Shown piece by piece: positions 16,990 to 26,603 of a stretch of DNA of 64,000 bases. The DNA is taken from the NCBI RefSeq assembly GCF_030818695.1, contig NZ_JAUTAR010000001.1, positions 1,234,501 to 1,298,500 of the forward strand. The letters run 5' to 3'. The position numbers and the translations under genes were made by a program. The notes under the pieces were generated by a model. It worked only from the letters and a program-made list of their open reading frames with translations, searched no databases and was not told the DNA's origin. Position 1 is the first letter of the stretch; every line of letters begins with the position of its first letter. This DNA is from Chryseobacterium sp. SORGH_AS_0447 (GTDB taxonomy: Bacteria; Bacteroidota; Bacteroidia; Flavobacteriales; Weeksellaceae).

Positions 16990-19806
16990 TTAGTACCATC
17001 CTCGTCGGGCCGCATTAATAATTGAACTCAGATTAAGAATCAGCGTATATCGTATTCTTTTTCCGTAATCCTTAAATGCCGGCTCAAATCCTAAGGAAGA
17101 CTGTACCGGAAGATACACTTCGAGGAAATCAGGAATAATCCTCACTTTCACGCCGCTGTCCCAGATAAATTTCGTCGATTGGTTTTTATTATCGTAAACC
17201 CCTGCATCCGCATATACATGGAAAATTTTCCATACACTGGTATCTACGTTTACGGAAGTGATCCATTTGTTGACGGTTCCGGGAATAAATGATTTAAAAC
17301 CTCCGTCCGCAAGGATGAACTGCTGCGATAAAATTCCGCCGGTGGCACTTTGTCCCAATAGGTTATAGGAAAAGGAATAATCCGAAACTCTCGAGATTCC
17401 GTAGTTGAACGTATTGTTTCGGGTATTGTTCTTAATGAAATATCCAGCAAATAAACGGACGCTCAGTTTCTGCCTTGGTGCAAATTCCCACCGATAAAAT
17501 CCTTCTGCCGTTACTTTATGAAAATCTTCCATCCACTGTGTACTTACACCCAGACTTTTCTCATGAATACTCTGGCTGTCGTTGTATCCATAACCTGCAC
17601 TCCACAGATTATACCGGTCATAATCGTTGTTTGCAATCATTAACGGACTTAAATCCCTTTCAAAATAATTATATGAGACCCCCAGACTGCTGCTTACCGT
17701 GCTGCGAGGATTTTTCATAAAATTTAAATTGGAATAAATGGAAGCCTTCCGGTAGGCCAGATCATAATCATAGTGGAAATAAGATCCTGAAACGCCGAAT
17801 GTCAGGCTTCTGATAATGCTTTCCGCAGGTAAAAACGAGTAGGCGATAGCTCCAGAACCTGTCAGTTTCCCTGTTCCCGTACTGTAAGTAGGAGTCAGGG
17901 AGTATAGAAACTTCTGATCAAAAAAAGATTGGTTTTTAAAATTAAGACCAATCAGGAATTTGTCATACGTATTGCTGAATTTAACGCGTGGATTGATATA
18001 AATCTCGTTAAATTCAGGATTCGGAATATCTTTAATCAGCTTAAGCTTGATCTTTTTGGTATTGGAAAACAAGCCTTTGGTGTAAAGATAATTGTCCCGG
18101 TAGTTGGATTCCGGGAAAATGTACTCATCATTCAGAGTTATTTTGTAAATATCAAGAGCAGGAATCGAAACGGTTTTTATTTTTTGATTCTCTTCCGTTT
18201 CAACCCAATAATCGTTTATCTGGCCATCTTTTGAAGTGGTCTGAAGTTTTACCGGAATATTGGCAGAGGTATTTTTCTGGATCTTAATCTCCAGCGAATC
18301 ACCTTCTTTTCTAAACCTTTTCAGATTAAAATTTACTCTGTTTTTATGTTGGATAAATTCAGACAAATAAGAAGTTCTTTTATCTTTTTCTGCCAGTTCC
18401 TTTAAAAAATCTCTCGGATCGACTTTCTTATCCGTATTTCTCGCAATAAAATCCTGGACTAGATTTTCAAAATTCTGATACCCCATTTTATCCGCAGAAT
18501 AATTGAATAAGGTACCGGTTTCAAAGCTGCTGATAGCCATATCATTAAAATTGCTCAATGCGGAAAACTTTTCATCAATTTTTTGATCCAGATTTTGAGA
18601 CATGATATACTGATAGGCGAGGCCGTATCTTTCAATCAGCTTTACATCCGAAGCATGAAAAAGTTTCAGGGGCTTGATTCCGAAAATTTTTGTGTCATTT
18701 AGCATTCCCAGCAATTTGGTATAAGGATAAAACTTCTTTAAATACTGAATTTCAAGATAAGATTTCAATCCGTTTTTGAACCAGTGGAAATTCTGTTTAT
18801 CTGTAATGATGCTTTCATCCAGGATTTTTTTGGAAATAATCCCAAAATAATCCATATCCGTATTTTCCGCCTGGGTAAACAGCCGGAACCTGTATTTCCA
18901 GAATGCAATATCGTTATTACCGAAAAAATCTTCCTTATTCCTGAACTTCTCGGAAATAAAAATCTTTTCAGGAAGGATACTTATTCTTTCTTTGATAAAT
19001 TTTAATTGTAAAGGAAGATAAAATTCCAGGTTCTGTTTTTGTTCAGGAGTTAAATTATACCCAAATTTTACTTCTGTACGGATATCTCCGGTATTGACGG
19101 TAATGGAAGGGTATTCGTTTAGGGAAACTATAAATTCAGGATCAGCATCCAGGTAGCCATTAAACGAATTGATCTGGGTTTGTTTTAAGTTGCTTTCTAC
19201 AAAGTAATTTGCCGGAATATCAAAGTTTACCGTCCAGAATGTATTGAAGCTCACCGATTCTTCGATGTCCTGGTATTCGCGGGGAGAATTATTGTCCGGA
19301 TCAAAACGATCCGGAACAATAAAGAAATATTTCAAGGCAGCACCGGTAGCAGAAGTTCCGTATCCTGTAAATCGGCTATCCGGAAGCTGTATCTGATATT
19401 GCAGCTGCAGTTTTATTTTTTCTCCGGGTTTCAGGATTTCTTTTAACGGGAGAAAAAGGTTTTCTTCGGAAGTGTTGCTAACGGGAATTTCCTGGTCCGA
19501 ACTTTTCACCTGCAATTGCAGAACCTTACCCAGCTGCTCCTGTTTGGCAAAATGAAGATCGGTATTCCGATCCTCCAGTTTCCGGTATACCAAAGATGTG
19601 CTGCGCCTGTTGTAAGCCGATACCCAATTTAAAAGTTTAATGGAATCCAGGTCTTTTGCAGAATGGTTGTAATAAACGATTTCTTCGTTCACATTCAGCA
19701 TTTTGCTGTCTTGCGACAGTTTGGCTTCTATATAAATGCTGTCCTTCTGTGCAGAAACCTCTGCAGCACCCAAAAACAAAATAAGACAAATACTAATCCT
19801 TTTCAA
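16990..19806 (-). CDS. M1-peptidase-like pseudoenzyme fused to an outer-membrane barrel
   Basis: This 938-residue protein has a signal peptide (KRISICLILFLGAAEVSAQ). Residues about 20-240 look like the beta-sandwich of M1 aminopeptidases. The middle segment contains FHWFKNGLKSYLEIQYLKKFYP, which aligns with the WLNEGLAxYLE helix of gluzincins, but the HExxH zinc motif is absent anywhere in the protein and the NEG glutamate is replaced. From about residue 620 onwards the sequence is aromatic-rich beta strands (KFSNTYDKFLIGLNFKNQSFF) ending in GWY, as in outer-membrane barrels. I infer a surface- or periplasm-facing binding domain on a barrel with no peptidase activity. It is transcribed alone, convergent with the LTD gene. 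Confidence 0.65.
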   Translation of the reverse strand: MKRISICLILFLGAAEVSAQKDSIYIEAKLSQDSKMLNVNEEIVYYNHSAKDLDSIKLLNWVSAYNRRSTSLVYRKLEDRNTDLHFAKQEQLGKVLQLQVKSSDQEIPVSNTSEENLFLPLKEILKPGEKIKLQLQYQIQLPDSRFTGYGTSATGAALKYFFIVPDRFDPDNNSPREYQDIEESVSFNTFWTVNFDIPANYFVESNLKQTQINSFNGYLDADPEFIVSLNEYPSITVNTGDIRTEVKFGYNLTPEQKQNLEFYLPLQLKFIKERISILPEKIFISEKFRNKEDFFGNNDIAFWKYRFRLFTQAENTDMDYFGIISKKILDESIITDKQNFHWFKNGLKSYLEIQYLKKFYPYTKLLGMLNDTKIFGIKPLKLFHASDVKLIERYGLAYQYIMSQNLDQKIDEKFSALSNFNDMAISSFETGTLFNYSADKMGYQNFENLVQDFIARNTDKKVDPRDFLKELAEKDKRTSYLSEFIQHKNRVNFNLKRFRKEGDSLEIKIQKNTSANIPVKLQTTSKDGQINDYWVETEENQKIKTVSIPALDIYKITLNDEYIFPESNYRDNYLYTKGLFSNTKKIKLKLIKDIPNPEFNEIYINPRVKFSNTYDKFLIGLNFKNQSFFDQKFLYSLTPTYSTGTGKLTGSGAIAYSFLPAESIIRSLTFGVSGSYFHYDYDLAYRKASIYSNLNFMKNPRSTVSSSLGVSYNYFERDLSPLMIANNDYDRYNLWSAGYGYNDSQSIHEKSLGVSTQWMEDFHKVTAEGFYRWEFAPRQKLSVRLFAGYFIKNNTRNNTFNYGISRVSDYSFSYNLLGQSATGGILSQQFILADGGFKSFIPGTVNKWITSVNVDTSVWKIFHVYADAGVYDNKNQSTKFIWDSGVKVRIIPDFLEVYLPVQSSLGFEPAFKDYGKRIRYTLILNLSSIINAARRGWY

Positions 19807-19860
19807 TTACTGTGATAAAGTATCAAATATAACTTATTTTGTATAAATTCCGTAAAGATT

Positions 19861-21240
19861 TTACTCCTGAATTGCTTTTTTTTCCAAAGAATTTAAATAA
19901 GCGTTCCAGCCTTCATTTTTATAGAGCATTGCTGCTGCTTCCGGGTTTTCAGCTTTGTAAATCCCTCTTCCGACAATAATAAAATCGCTATGAAGTGTTT
20001 TGAAAACATGTTCAGGCGTATTGTACTGCTGTCCTTTTCCGTCGCCGGAATCTGCCAGATTTACTCCAGGCGTAAACAACAGCATTTCGTCAGGAAGCGG
20101 ATTCTGGGAAACACCTCCAATCACATTTGGATGTGAGGATGCTACTTTCAATGCTTCTTCTCTGTAAGCATTGGTTGTTAAAGCACCTTTAGAAGACATT
20201 CCGATAATCGCTACCACGCCTACATTTCGGAAGCAGTCCAGAGATTCGAACCCTCCGATTACCTGAGAGGTTACGAAATCGGCCCAATCCGTAATTTTGA
20301 ATACCCCGCTAGTGAACTGAAGTTCCTGTGTATTCCCGATGTCTGCAAATTTTCGGTCTTCCATCAAAAGGAAATTATGTTTTGCAGCCAGCGCTTTTAA
20401 AGGGGTAATTGTCTTTTCATATTCAAAGTCGGAAATAATATCGATATGCGTTTTTAAAGCGATTACATGCGGACCTACTTTTTCGGCAAGATCCAACAAT
20501 TCCTGAGTTGTTGTAACGTCTGCAGAAGCAATGAGATTAGATTCTTTAGCCAATGCCGTTTCCAACAGCTTTTTTGAAACGGAATGCTGGGCGTGTTCAA
20601 ATTTTTCCTGATAAGAAAGTCTGGTTTTTTCTTCAAACTGGATATGGTTTCCTTTCAGGAAATCCTGGATTCTTGCTACTTCATCATCCGACAGTTCGCC
20701 GTTTTCCTTAAGGATTGAGCAGACTTCGGAAATATTAAAGAGGGTATGAACACGGTATCCTCTGCTTTCAAGAAGTTCTTTTCCACCTTGTTCCCGATCC
20801 AGAACCACGACAATATCAGCTACTTTGATATCCTCCTGCTCAACTTCAGCAATCGTTTCGATCAGAGATTTTCCGGAAGTAATCACGTCTTCTACCAACA
20901 GGCAGTTCTGTCCCTTCTGGTAAATTCCTTCGATCAGTTTTTTGGTGCCGTAATTTTTGGCTTCTTTTCTTTTAATAATTAACGGAATATAGCTTTGTAA
21001 AGACATCGCTGTAGCCATCGGAAGCGCAGCATAAGGAACTCCGCAGATCAGGTCGAAATTATCCAGCGGAAGCATATCCAGCAGGTAATTGGCAAGATTT
21101 TTCAAAATCTTAGGATCTGATGCGAGTGGTCTTAAGTCTACATAAAAAGGGCTTTCAATACCGCTTTTTAAAGTGAATCTTCCGAATTTGATGATGCCTA
21201 GTTTATAGCATTCTAAAAAGAATTCTTTTTTACTTTCCAT
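19861..21240 (-). CDS. pyrEF: Bifunctional UMP synthase: orotate phosphoribosyltransferase plus OMP decarboxylase
   Basis: This enzyme catalyses the last two steps of pyrimidine synthesis, orotate to OMP to UMP. Residues 1 to about 195 are a PRTase domain with the PRPP loop LLVEDVITSGKS (113-124). After a linker, residues about 225-459 form the decarboxylase barrel with SADVTTTQELL, the catalytic LMEDRKFADIGNT and IVGRGIYKAENP. The DRKFADIG motif and the PyrE-PyrF order are of the type seen in eukaryotic UMP synthase and some Bacteroidetes, unlike the separate short bacterial PyrF. The stop lies 55 bp from the start of the M1-like gene. A TAAATTTG box precedes the ATG by about 21 bp. Confidence 0.95.
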   Translation of the reverse strand: MESKKEFFLECYKLGIIKFGRFTLKSGIESPFYVDLRPLASDPKILKNLANYLLDMLPLDNFDLICGVPYAALPMATAMSLQSYIPLIIKRKEAKNYGTKKLIEGIYQKGQNCLLVEDVITSGKSLIETIAEVEQEDIKVADIVVVLDREQGGKELLESRGYRVHTLFNISEVCSILKENGELSDDEVARIQDFLKGNHIQFEEKTRLSYQEKFEHAQHSVSKKLLETALAKESNLIASADVTTTQELLDLAEKVGPHVIALKTHIDIISDFEYEKTITPLKALAAKHNFLLMEDRKFADIGNTQELQFTSGVFKITDWADFVTSQVIGGFESLDCFRNVGVVAIIGMSSKGALTTNAYREEALKVASSHPNVIGGVSQNPLPDEMLLFTPGVNLADSGDGKGQQYNTPEHVFKTLHSDFIIVGRGIYKAENPEAAAMLYKNEGWNAYLNSLEKKAIQE

Positions 21241-21344
21241 TATTTTTTATTAGATGTTTGCAAATTTAAGGATTTGAGATGAAAAGGGGAAGAAGGTCGA
21301 TGGTCAATTTTGCTTCGTCTCTGAATGGTCAATTCTATTGTACG

Positions 21345-21372
21345 AAAAAACCATCCCTGAAAGATGGTTTAT
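21345..21372 (-). terminator. Intrinsic terminator of the YkvA gene
   Basis: On the minus strand AAACCATC and GATGGTTT pair around TTTCAGG, followed by a T run. It starts only a few bases after the YkvA stop codon. Confidence 0.85.
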
Positions 21373-21375
21373 TAC

Positions 21376-21723
21376 TTATTCAACAATTTCGGCGTCGATA
21401 ATCTTCGCACCGCCTGAATTATATTTTCGATCGGCTTCCCAAAGCAGGAATTTATCTACTTCCCGGATCAGTTTCGGGATGGCCAGCGATAATACGGCAA
21501 GATCATCCAACACCCCGATTACAGGAACTGCCACTTCCGGCAGCAGGTCAATAGGGGAGATGATGTACAAAAGTCCCAGCAAAGGCAGGATGATATCAAG
21601 CGAGCGCATCGGATATTCTCCTCTTCTCCACATCTTCACCATTCTGAAAATATCGGGGATCTTCTGTACGAAACCTTTATGGCTGATGGCTTCTTTTGCC
21701 AGGTTTAATTTAGAATACTTCAT
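21376..21723 (-). CDS. YkvA family (DUF1232) membrane protein
   Basis: This is a small membrane protein of 115 residues. The core SLDIILPLLGLLYIISPIDLLPEVAVPVIGVLDDLAVLSLAIPKL carries the DUF1232 signature SPIDLLPE with the VLDD acidic pair. The biochemical role of the family is unknown. It probably has one hairpin of two membrane helices, with the C-terminus (YNSGGAKIIDAEIVE) in the cytoplasm. It follows the TlpA-like gene in the same direction after 81 bp and may share its transcript. Confidence 0.88.
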   Translation of the reverse strand: MKYSKLNLAKEAISHKGFVQKIPDIFRMVKMWRRGEYPMRSLDIILPLLGLLYIISPIDLLPEVAVPVIGVLDDLAVLSLAIPKLIREVDKFLLWEADRKYNSGGAKIIDAEIVE

Positions 21724-21804
21724 TCTGTGTTTGGCTTTAAATAATTTTTTAACCCTGAAGATTTCGCAAATTCTGTACCAACGAATTGCAAATTTTAGTT
21801 AAAA

Positions 21805-22344
21805 TTATTTAATAATATTATCGATAAACTGGTGCGTAGATTCTGTATTCCAGTCTCTTGAAGCATCTTCCTTGATGAGGATTCTGCCGTCTTTGTCGAG
21901 CAGATACGTTGTAGGAAAGACTTTCGGGAGAATCTTTTCGGAGATCGGGCTCTGGGCAATATAAACGGGAACGTTGTAATTGTTTTCCTTTAAAAATTTT
22001 CTTACAGCCTCTTCCTGATCATTCATGGCGATCAGCACAAAGCTTACGTGATCTTTTCGGGTGTCGTACAGCTTCTGGATAGAAGGCCATTCTTTACGGC
22101 ACGGCGGGCACCAAGTTCCCCAGAAGTTCAGAAAAACTGCTTTCCCTTTAAATGTTTTAAGGTTGGTGCTTGGAACATTGATTCCCTGAAGCTCGATATC
22201 GTAATCCTCGTCTCCGATATGAACGGCATTTTCAATAGCTGCGATCGGGAAAAAAGTGTCCTGAAGCTTTTCCTTCACTCCCGGTACAAAAGCTATCACC
22301 GCGATTAGGGCAATAAGTATGATATAAATGATATTTTTTTTCAT
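21805..22344 (-). CDS. TlpA-like thiol-disulfide oxidoreductase
   Basis: This is a membrane-anchored periplasmic thioredoxin-fold reductase of 179 residues. An N-terminal anchor (NIIYIILIALIAVIAFVPG) is followed by a domain starting INVPSTNLKTFKGKAVFLNFWGTWCPPCRKEWP. The WCPPC active site is intact and the cis-proline loop reads VFPTTYLLDKDGRI. Such proteins reduce periplasmic disulfides, often for cytochrome c maturation. Its partner is not evident in the window. It may be the first gene of a unit with ykvA. Confidence 0.92.
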   Translation of the reverse strand: MKKNIIYIILIALIAVIAFVPGVKEKLQDTFFPIAAIENAVHIGDEDYDIELQGINVPSTNLKTFKGKAVFLNFWGTWCPPCRKEWPSIQKLYDTRKDHVSFVLIAMNDQEEAVRKFLKENNYNVPVYIAQSPISEKILPKVFPTTYLLDKDGRILIKEDASRDWNTESTHQFIDNIIK

Positions 22345-22440
22345 TTTTTACGCTTGATGATATTTTTAAATATAACCTTATTGATTTTCAGTATAACTTC
22401 TGTTGAAAATGCAAAGGTAATTCAGGACAAGGTACTGAAA

Positions 22441-23004
22441 TTATAGCAGTTCCAGGATTTCCTGAACGGCATCTTTTCCTCTGTTCTTAGCATAATATAG
22501 CTGCAGGTCATTGTAAAACTGATCTCTCGGATAGTTTTCGGGGTCTGCTTTAAATTTTGCCAGCAGCTCTCTTCCATATTTCGGACGTGGCCCCCAGGAA
22601 TTTTTCACACTGAAATCATTGTTCAGGATTACCACTTTCGGAATCGATTCGGTACCGTTGGTGAGAAATTGGCTGATCAGGCTTTTATCGCTGTCTCTTA
22701 GGAAAATTCTGACTTCATTTCTCCCTTCAAAAAATTTAACCAGGGCCGGAACGGTCGAGCTTGCATCACCACACCAAACCTCGGAAATAATGAGGATTTT
22801 TCCATCAAAGTTTTTACCTTCCAGCTCTTTCAGTTGTTCTTCATCGGCAACATACTTTTTTAAAGTCCTATCGATCCGCTGAAGGCCAAGCTCGTAATAA
22901 TGCTTATAATCGATTTCCTGCTGATCGGCAGGATTTTCCAGTCTCTGTTTTCCTATCTGCACATACTCTTCGAAAGAGACTGCTTTATCCCAGTAATTTT
23001 CCAT
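22441..23004 (-). CDS. Thioredoxin-fold protein with WCGDA active-site variant
   Basis: This 187-residue cytoplasmic thioredoxin-like protein has ILIISEVWCGDASSTVPALVKFFE, where the usual CxxC is WCGDAS and only one cysteine is present. The cis-Pro equivalent is ESIPKVVIL. Proteins of this group are annotated as thioredoxin family but their reaction is unknown. I chose the ATG at 23004 over an in-frame TTG at 23013, since the TTG extension adds only three residues. It lies 18 bp after aroC in the same direction, so it is probably co-transcribed with aroC. Confidence 0.8.
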   Translation of the reverse strand: MENYWDKAVSFEEYVQIGKQRLENPADQQEIDYKHYYELGLQRIDRTLKKYVADEEQLKELEGKNFDGKILIISEVWCGDASSTVPALVKFFEGRNEVRIFLRDSDKSLISQFLTNGTESIPKVVILNNDFSVKNSWGPRPKYGRELLAKFKADPENYPRDQFYNDLQLYYAKNRGKDAVQEILELL

Positions 23005-23022
23005 TACTAACAATATTTATGT

Positions 23023-24093
23023 TTAAAAATTATTGATATTTCTTGTTTTATTGATCAAAAATAAATCGGCCAGCACAAAAGCCGCTAAGCTTTCCACTAC
23101 CGGAACGGCTCTTGGAAGAACACAAGGATCATGACGGCCTTTTCCCTCTACAATTACACGGTTTCCTTCTTTGTCAATACTTTCCTGAGGTCTTAAAATG
23201 GTGGCCACCGGTTTGAAAGCGACCCGGAAATAAATATCCATCCCGTTGGAAATTCCTCCCTGAATTCCCCCGGAAAGATTGGATTTTGTAGTGAAATCTT
23301 CATTGAATAGATCGTTGTGTTCCTTGCCGGTCATTTTTGCCCCACAGAACCCGCTCCCGTATTCGAAGCCTTTTGCCGCGTTGATGTTGAGCATAGCCTT
23401 GCCGAGTTCTGCCTGGAGCTTTGAAAAAACCGGTTCGCCAATTCCCACCGGAACATTTTTAATAACACAAGTGATCGTTCCGCCAATCGTATTGCCTTCT
23501 TTTTTGATCTCTTTGATCCGTTCAATCATTTTTTCGGCCGTTTCCGCATCCGGGCAACGGACTTCATTGCTTTCCGTTTGCGAGAAATCCAATGCCTGGT
23601 AAGGTTTTTCACAGAAAATGTCGCCTACCGAAGAAACGTAGGCATTGATTTCGATATCTGAAAGCAGCTGTTTGGCCAGAGCTCCTGCAACGACCCAGTT
23701 TATTGTCTCCCGGGCAGAAGATTTTCCACCGCCGCGATAATCTCTCAGTCCGAATTTCTGGTCATAGGTAAAATCGGCATGGCTGGGACGGTACGAATTA
23801 GCGATATGATCATAATCTTTCGATTTCTGATTTTCATTTTCAATGATAAAGCCAATTGGGGTTCCCGTTGTTTTTCCGTCGAAAATCCCCGACAGGAATT
23901 TTACCGTATCGCTTTCTTTTCTTTGGGTAACAATAGCAGACTGCCCCGGCTTTCTGCGATCCAGTTCATATTGGATTTTATCGAGATCAACCGTTAAACC
24001 TGCCGGAAAATTATTAATGATTCCACCGTAAGCCAGACCATGGCTTTCTCCGAATGTTGTAAGGCTGAGAAGATTACCTAGAGTATTTAACAT
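23023..24093 (-). CDS. aroC: Chorismate synthase
   Basis: AroC makes chorismate from 5-enolpyruvylshikimate 3-phosphate with reduced FMN. The 356 residues contain all family signatures: [19 protein letters not shown] at the N-terminus, [34 protein letters not shown] and the C-terminal [17 protein letters not shown]. It is first in its unit, followed by the thioredoxin-like gene. The ATG is preceded by TAAATTTG at four bases, so the mRNA is probably leaderless. Confidence 0.97.
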   Translation of the reverse strand: MLNTLGNLLSLTTFGESHGLAYGGIINNFPAGLTVDLDKIQYELDRRKPGQSAIVTQRKESDTVKFLSGIFDGKTTGTPIGFIIENENQKSKDYDHIANSYRPSHADFTYDQKFGLRDYRGGGKSSARETINWVVAGALAKQLLSDIEINAYVSSVGDIFCEKPYQALDFSQTESNEVRCPDAETAEKMIERIKEIKKEGNTIGGTITCVIKNVPVGIGEPVFSKLQAELGKAMLNINAAKGFEYGSGFCGAKMTGKEHNDLFNEDFTTKSNLSGGIQGGISNGMDIYFRVAFKPVATILRPQESIDKEGNRVIVEGKGRHDPCVLPRAVPVVESLAAFVLADLFLINKTRNINNF

Positions 24094-24105
24094 GATACAA
24101 ATTTA
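24091..24105 (-). promoter_or_regulatory. TAAATTTG-N4-ATG start of aroC
   Basis: On the minus strand TAAATTTG (CAAATTTA on + at 24098-24105) lies four bases before the ATG, the same geometry as dusB and miaA. Confidence 0.6.
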
Positions 24106-24138
24106 AGGCTTTTTATCCAGATGGAAATAGGATAAAAT

Positions 24139-25779
24139 TCAGTTCTGTTGATAAGAACAGTTGATAGAATTGATGATATGCAGCGCGGATTTTCTTTCTT
24201 CAGGATTTAATTTTTTCCAGATAAATCCTTTCTTCACATTTTGCGGGTCGCGCATCTGTGGAAAAATTCCGGCTTTTACATCATCGGAAATATAGCTTTC
24301 GGAAATAGCAGGCAGCTCCGTATCAAAGTTGAAAGGATATTTTTTAGAAACATTAAATTTTAAATTCCCCAGTCTGTAAGAAGCGTAATTATTATAATGA
24401 TAAGTTGAAGGTCGATACAGTTGTTCCACTTCAAATTTACCCATAAAACTTCCTGGCCTGAAGCTTGGCAGATACATCTGAAGAATGCCTGGTAAAGTGA
24501 TACTGCCAATGAACATCAGACTTAAGACAGAAAATACAGCGATCGATTTTTTCCGGTTAAAATAATCCATAAAAATCACAAAAAAGATTACAAAGAATAC
24601 ATCAATGAAAAACCTATATTGAGCAGAGAAAAGAAGGACAAGAATACTTTTAACCACTACTGAAATACAGATCAGGCTGATAATTCTGTTTTTTTTAATG
24701 ATACTGAAAATGACAAAAATTAGAATGCTAAAGATAAAAAGAAGGTGTATCTTTGATTTTATGCCTTCTAAAAAAAGCCAGTTTTTAACATAGTCAAATA
24801 ACGAAAACCTTTGAATCTCTTCATACGAATACTGCATATCATAAGTTTTCTGAATGGCAAAACGGGAGGATATTTTCAGGACTTCCGGATTGGGTTTCCA
24901 GCTTACATTCAAATCTCCGAGAGCCAGCGGAAAAACCGGATAGCCGAAGGTCCAGATATTTTTTATAAAGAATAAAAGCGCAATAAAGATACCGGGAATA
25001 AAGTTTGTCAATCTTGATTTAATGATAAGAATCGAGTAGAGGAAGCTCAGCAACGGCAGCCAGATCATTGTTGGTTTTATGGCAAAAACAAACACCGAAA
25101 AGGCGAATAGGATCATTGTATTTCCGTTTCTTTTCAAGATCTGATGTAAAATAATTAATGAAAAAACAATTACTGGCAGATCAGGACTCGGGGATTGCGA
25201 AAACAAAAATAAAACCGGAACAAAGCACAACTGCAGCCAGTTTTTATTTTCCACAATGTACAAAGCGTAAACAACCAGTAAAATGGCATTGATTCTTAAA
25301 AACGGATCGGAAAAATTTGAAAACCCTGCCTGAAAGATATGCCATACCGACATTTGCCCCAAGGTCAGATCCAAGTTAGAAATCCCTTTTACCAAACCAA
25401 ACTCAGTAAGCCATTTTATTGTAGGAACATAATATCCAAAATGGTCTAAGATATAAGGGTAAAAAGATCCGCAGAATAGAATCATCCCGGTAATTATACC
25501 GATCAGCAGCACTTCTTTTTTCGGAAAGGCTGAAAACGCTCTGTATAACCTGTTCCGGAAAAAATAAGCTAGTCCAACCGCAATTGTAGGTAGTTCTACA
25601 TAAATAGTTAAAGGAATAAAGAAAGACAATACCGTCCACAATACACTGATTCCTAAAATTCCGGATAAAATTTTTCCGGAAATTCCATTGGCTATTTTTC
25701 CGGAAAAGCTTTCCATCATTTTTCCTGCTCCCATGAAGACAGGAAGCAGAAGGATTGTGGAAAGGAGGAGTAAGATCAT
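24139..25779 (-). CDS. Polytopic membrane protein, possible GT-C type glycosyltransferase
   Basis: This 546-residue protein has about ten or more hydrophobic helices. After the first segments a luminal-type loop contains ILDHFGYYVPTIKWLTEFGLVKG, and later helices alternate with short basic loops. The C-terminal soluble part is hydrophilic. The layout resembles GT-C lipid-linked glycosyltransferases and the LIC_10190-type membrane proteins found in flavobacteria and Leptospira; I cannot assign a reaction. I took ATG 25779 as the start rather than the in-frame TTG 25806, because that TTG lies inside the terminator hairpin of the upstream gene. The ATG follows that terminator directly. Confidence 0.65.
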   Translation of the reverse strand: MILLLLSTILLLPVFMGAGKMMESFSGKIANGISGKILSGILGISVLWTVLSFFIPLTIYVELPTIAVGLAYFFRNRLYRAFSAFPKKEVLLIGIITGMILFCGSFYPYILDHFGYYVPTIKWLTEFGLVKGISNLDLTLGQMSVWHIFQAGFSNFSDPFLRINAILLVVYALYIVENKNWLQLCFVPVLFLFSQSPSPDLPVIVFSLIILHQILKRNGNTMILFAFSVFVFAIKPTMIWLPLLSFLYSILIIKSRLTNFIPGIFIALLFFIKNIWTFGYPVFPLALGDLNVSWKPNPEVLKISSRFAIQKTYDMQYSYEEIQRFSLFDYVKNWLFLEGIKSKIHLLFIFSILIFVIFSIIKKNRIISLICISVVVKSILVLLFSAQYRFFIDVFFVIFFVIFMDYFNRKKSIAVFSVLSLMFIGSITLPGILQMYLPSFRPGSFMGKFEVEQLYRPSTYHYNNYASYRLGNLKFNVSKKYPFNFDTELPAISESYISDDVKAGIFPQMRDPQNVKKGFIWKKLNPEERKSALHIINSINCSYQQN

Positions 25780-25813
25780 AAAAAAAGATTGCCTAAAAAT
25801 AAGCAATCTTTCT
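25780..25813 (-). terminator. Terminator of the glycine-zipper gene, abutting the next start codon
   Basis: On the minus strand AAAGATTGC pairs with GGCAATCTTT around an AT-rich loop, followed by a run of seven Ts. The ATG of the membrane-protein gene begins immediately after the T run. Confidence 0.85.
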
Positions 25814-25833
25814 ATTATATTGTTGTAAAAATA

Positions 25834-26376
25834 TTATCTAGGCTGAACCCTTCCGCTTTTTCTATCCTGCGCTCTACCCAGTGTATAACCGGTTGCACCA
25901 CCGATTACCCCACCGATTGCAGCACCTGCTCCCGGGCTTTTCTTGTTAACGATAGCCCCTAAAGCGGCACCCCCTACAGCACCAATAATAGTACCTTTAG
26001 CAGCTTCACTCATCCCTTTCTTTTTAGCAGTTGTCTGGGAAGAAGTTCCGTTGCTGGCATAGCTACCATTGCTGGAACTACTGCTGGATCGGTCTCTGTA
26101 TATCGTACGGGTTTCTCTGATTACCTGAGGTCTGGCACTAGCTGCAGCAGCGGCTTTTGCCTGTTGCATTTCAGCAATACTATCTGCTTTCTTCTGTGCT
26201 TCATAAGCCATTTTCTCTTTTTCAATGGCTAACTTTTGCTTCTCTATTTCCAACTGTCTCATCTGAAACTCCATTTTCTGTTGTTCCAACGATTGTTGTT
26301 CAGCGATCTGGTCATCTTTTTTACAGGCGGTCAGTAAAAAAACCGACATCAGACCTGTTAACACTATATTTCTCAT
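25834..26376 (-). CDS. Glycine-zipper lipoprotein with coiled coil
   Basis: This 180-residue lipoprotein has a signal with lipobox LLTACKK. It is followed by a long charged coiled coil (about residues 25-80, repeats such as QLEIEKQKLAIEKEKMAYEAQKKAD), then an Ala/Ser/Thr-rich linker with a serine run. The C-terminal glycine zipper is GTIIGAVGGAALGAIVNKKSPGAGAAIGGVIGGATGY. Glycine-zipper domains of this sort insert into or associate with membranes. It is probably an envelope structural or stress lipoprotein; no specific function is known. It has its own terminator. Confidence 0.85.
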   Translation of the reverse strand: MRNIVLTGLMSVFLLTACKKDDQIAEQQSLEQQKMEFQMRQLEIEKQKLAIEKEKMAYEAQKKADSIAEMQQAKAAAAASARPQVIRETRTIYRDRSSSSSSNGSYASNGTSSQTTAKKKGMSEAAKGTIIGAVGGAALGAIVNKKSPGAGAAIGGVIGGATGYTLGRAQDRKSGRVQPR

Positions 26377-26603
26377 AATTCAAATTTTTATAAGGTAAGG
26401 ATGTTAAGCCAACCTGACTTTGATCTTATACTGTTTTCAATTATGAAGCCAAAGTTCGTTAAGCAATGTTAAAAGTGTTGAAAGTGCGGAAAAATTCTCT
26501 GGAATTTTAAAAGCTTGATTTGTATAAACCCTTTATTTGATAAAGTTTAAAAAAGATAGACATGAAATTAAAAATATAAACATTTATTAATTTTCCCTGT
26601 GTA

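Noticed and set aside
22441..23004. Classical thioredoxin
   Set aside because: The active site is WCGDA with one cysteine, not CxxC, so I kept only the fold-level name.
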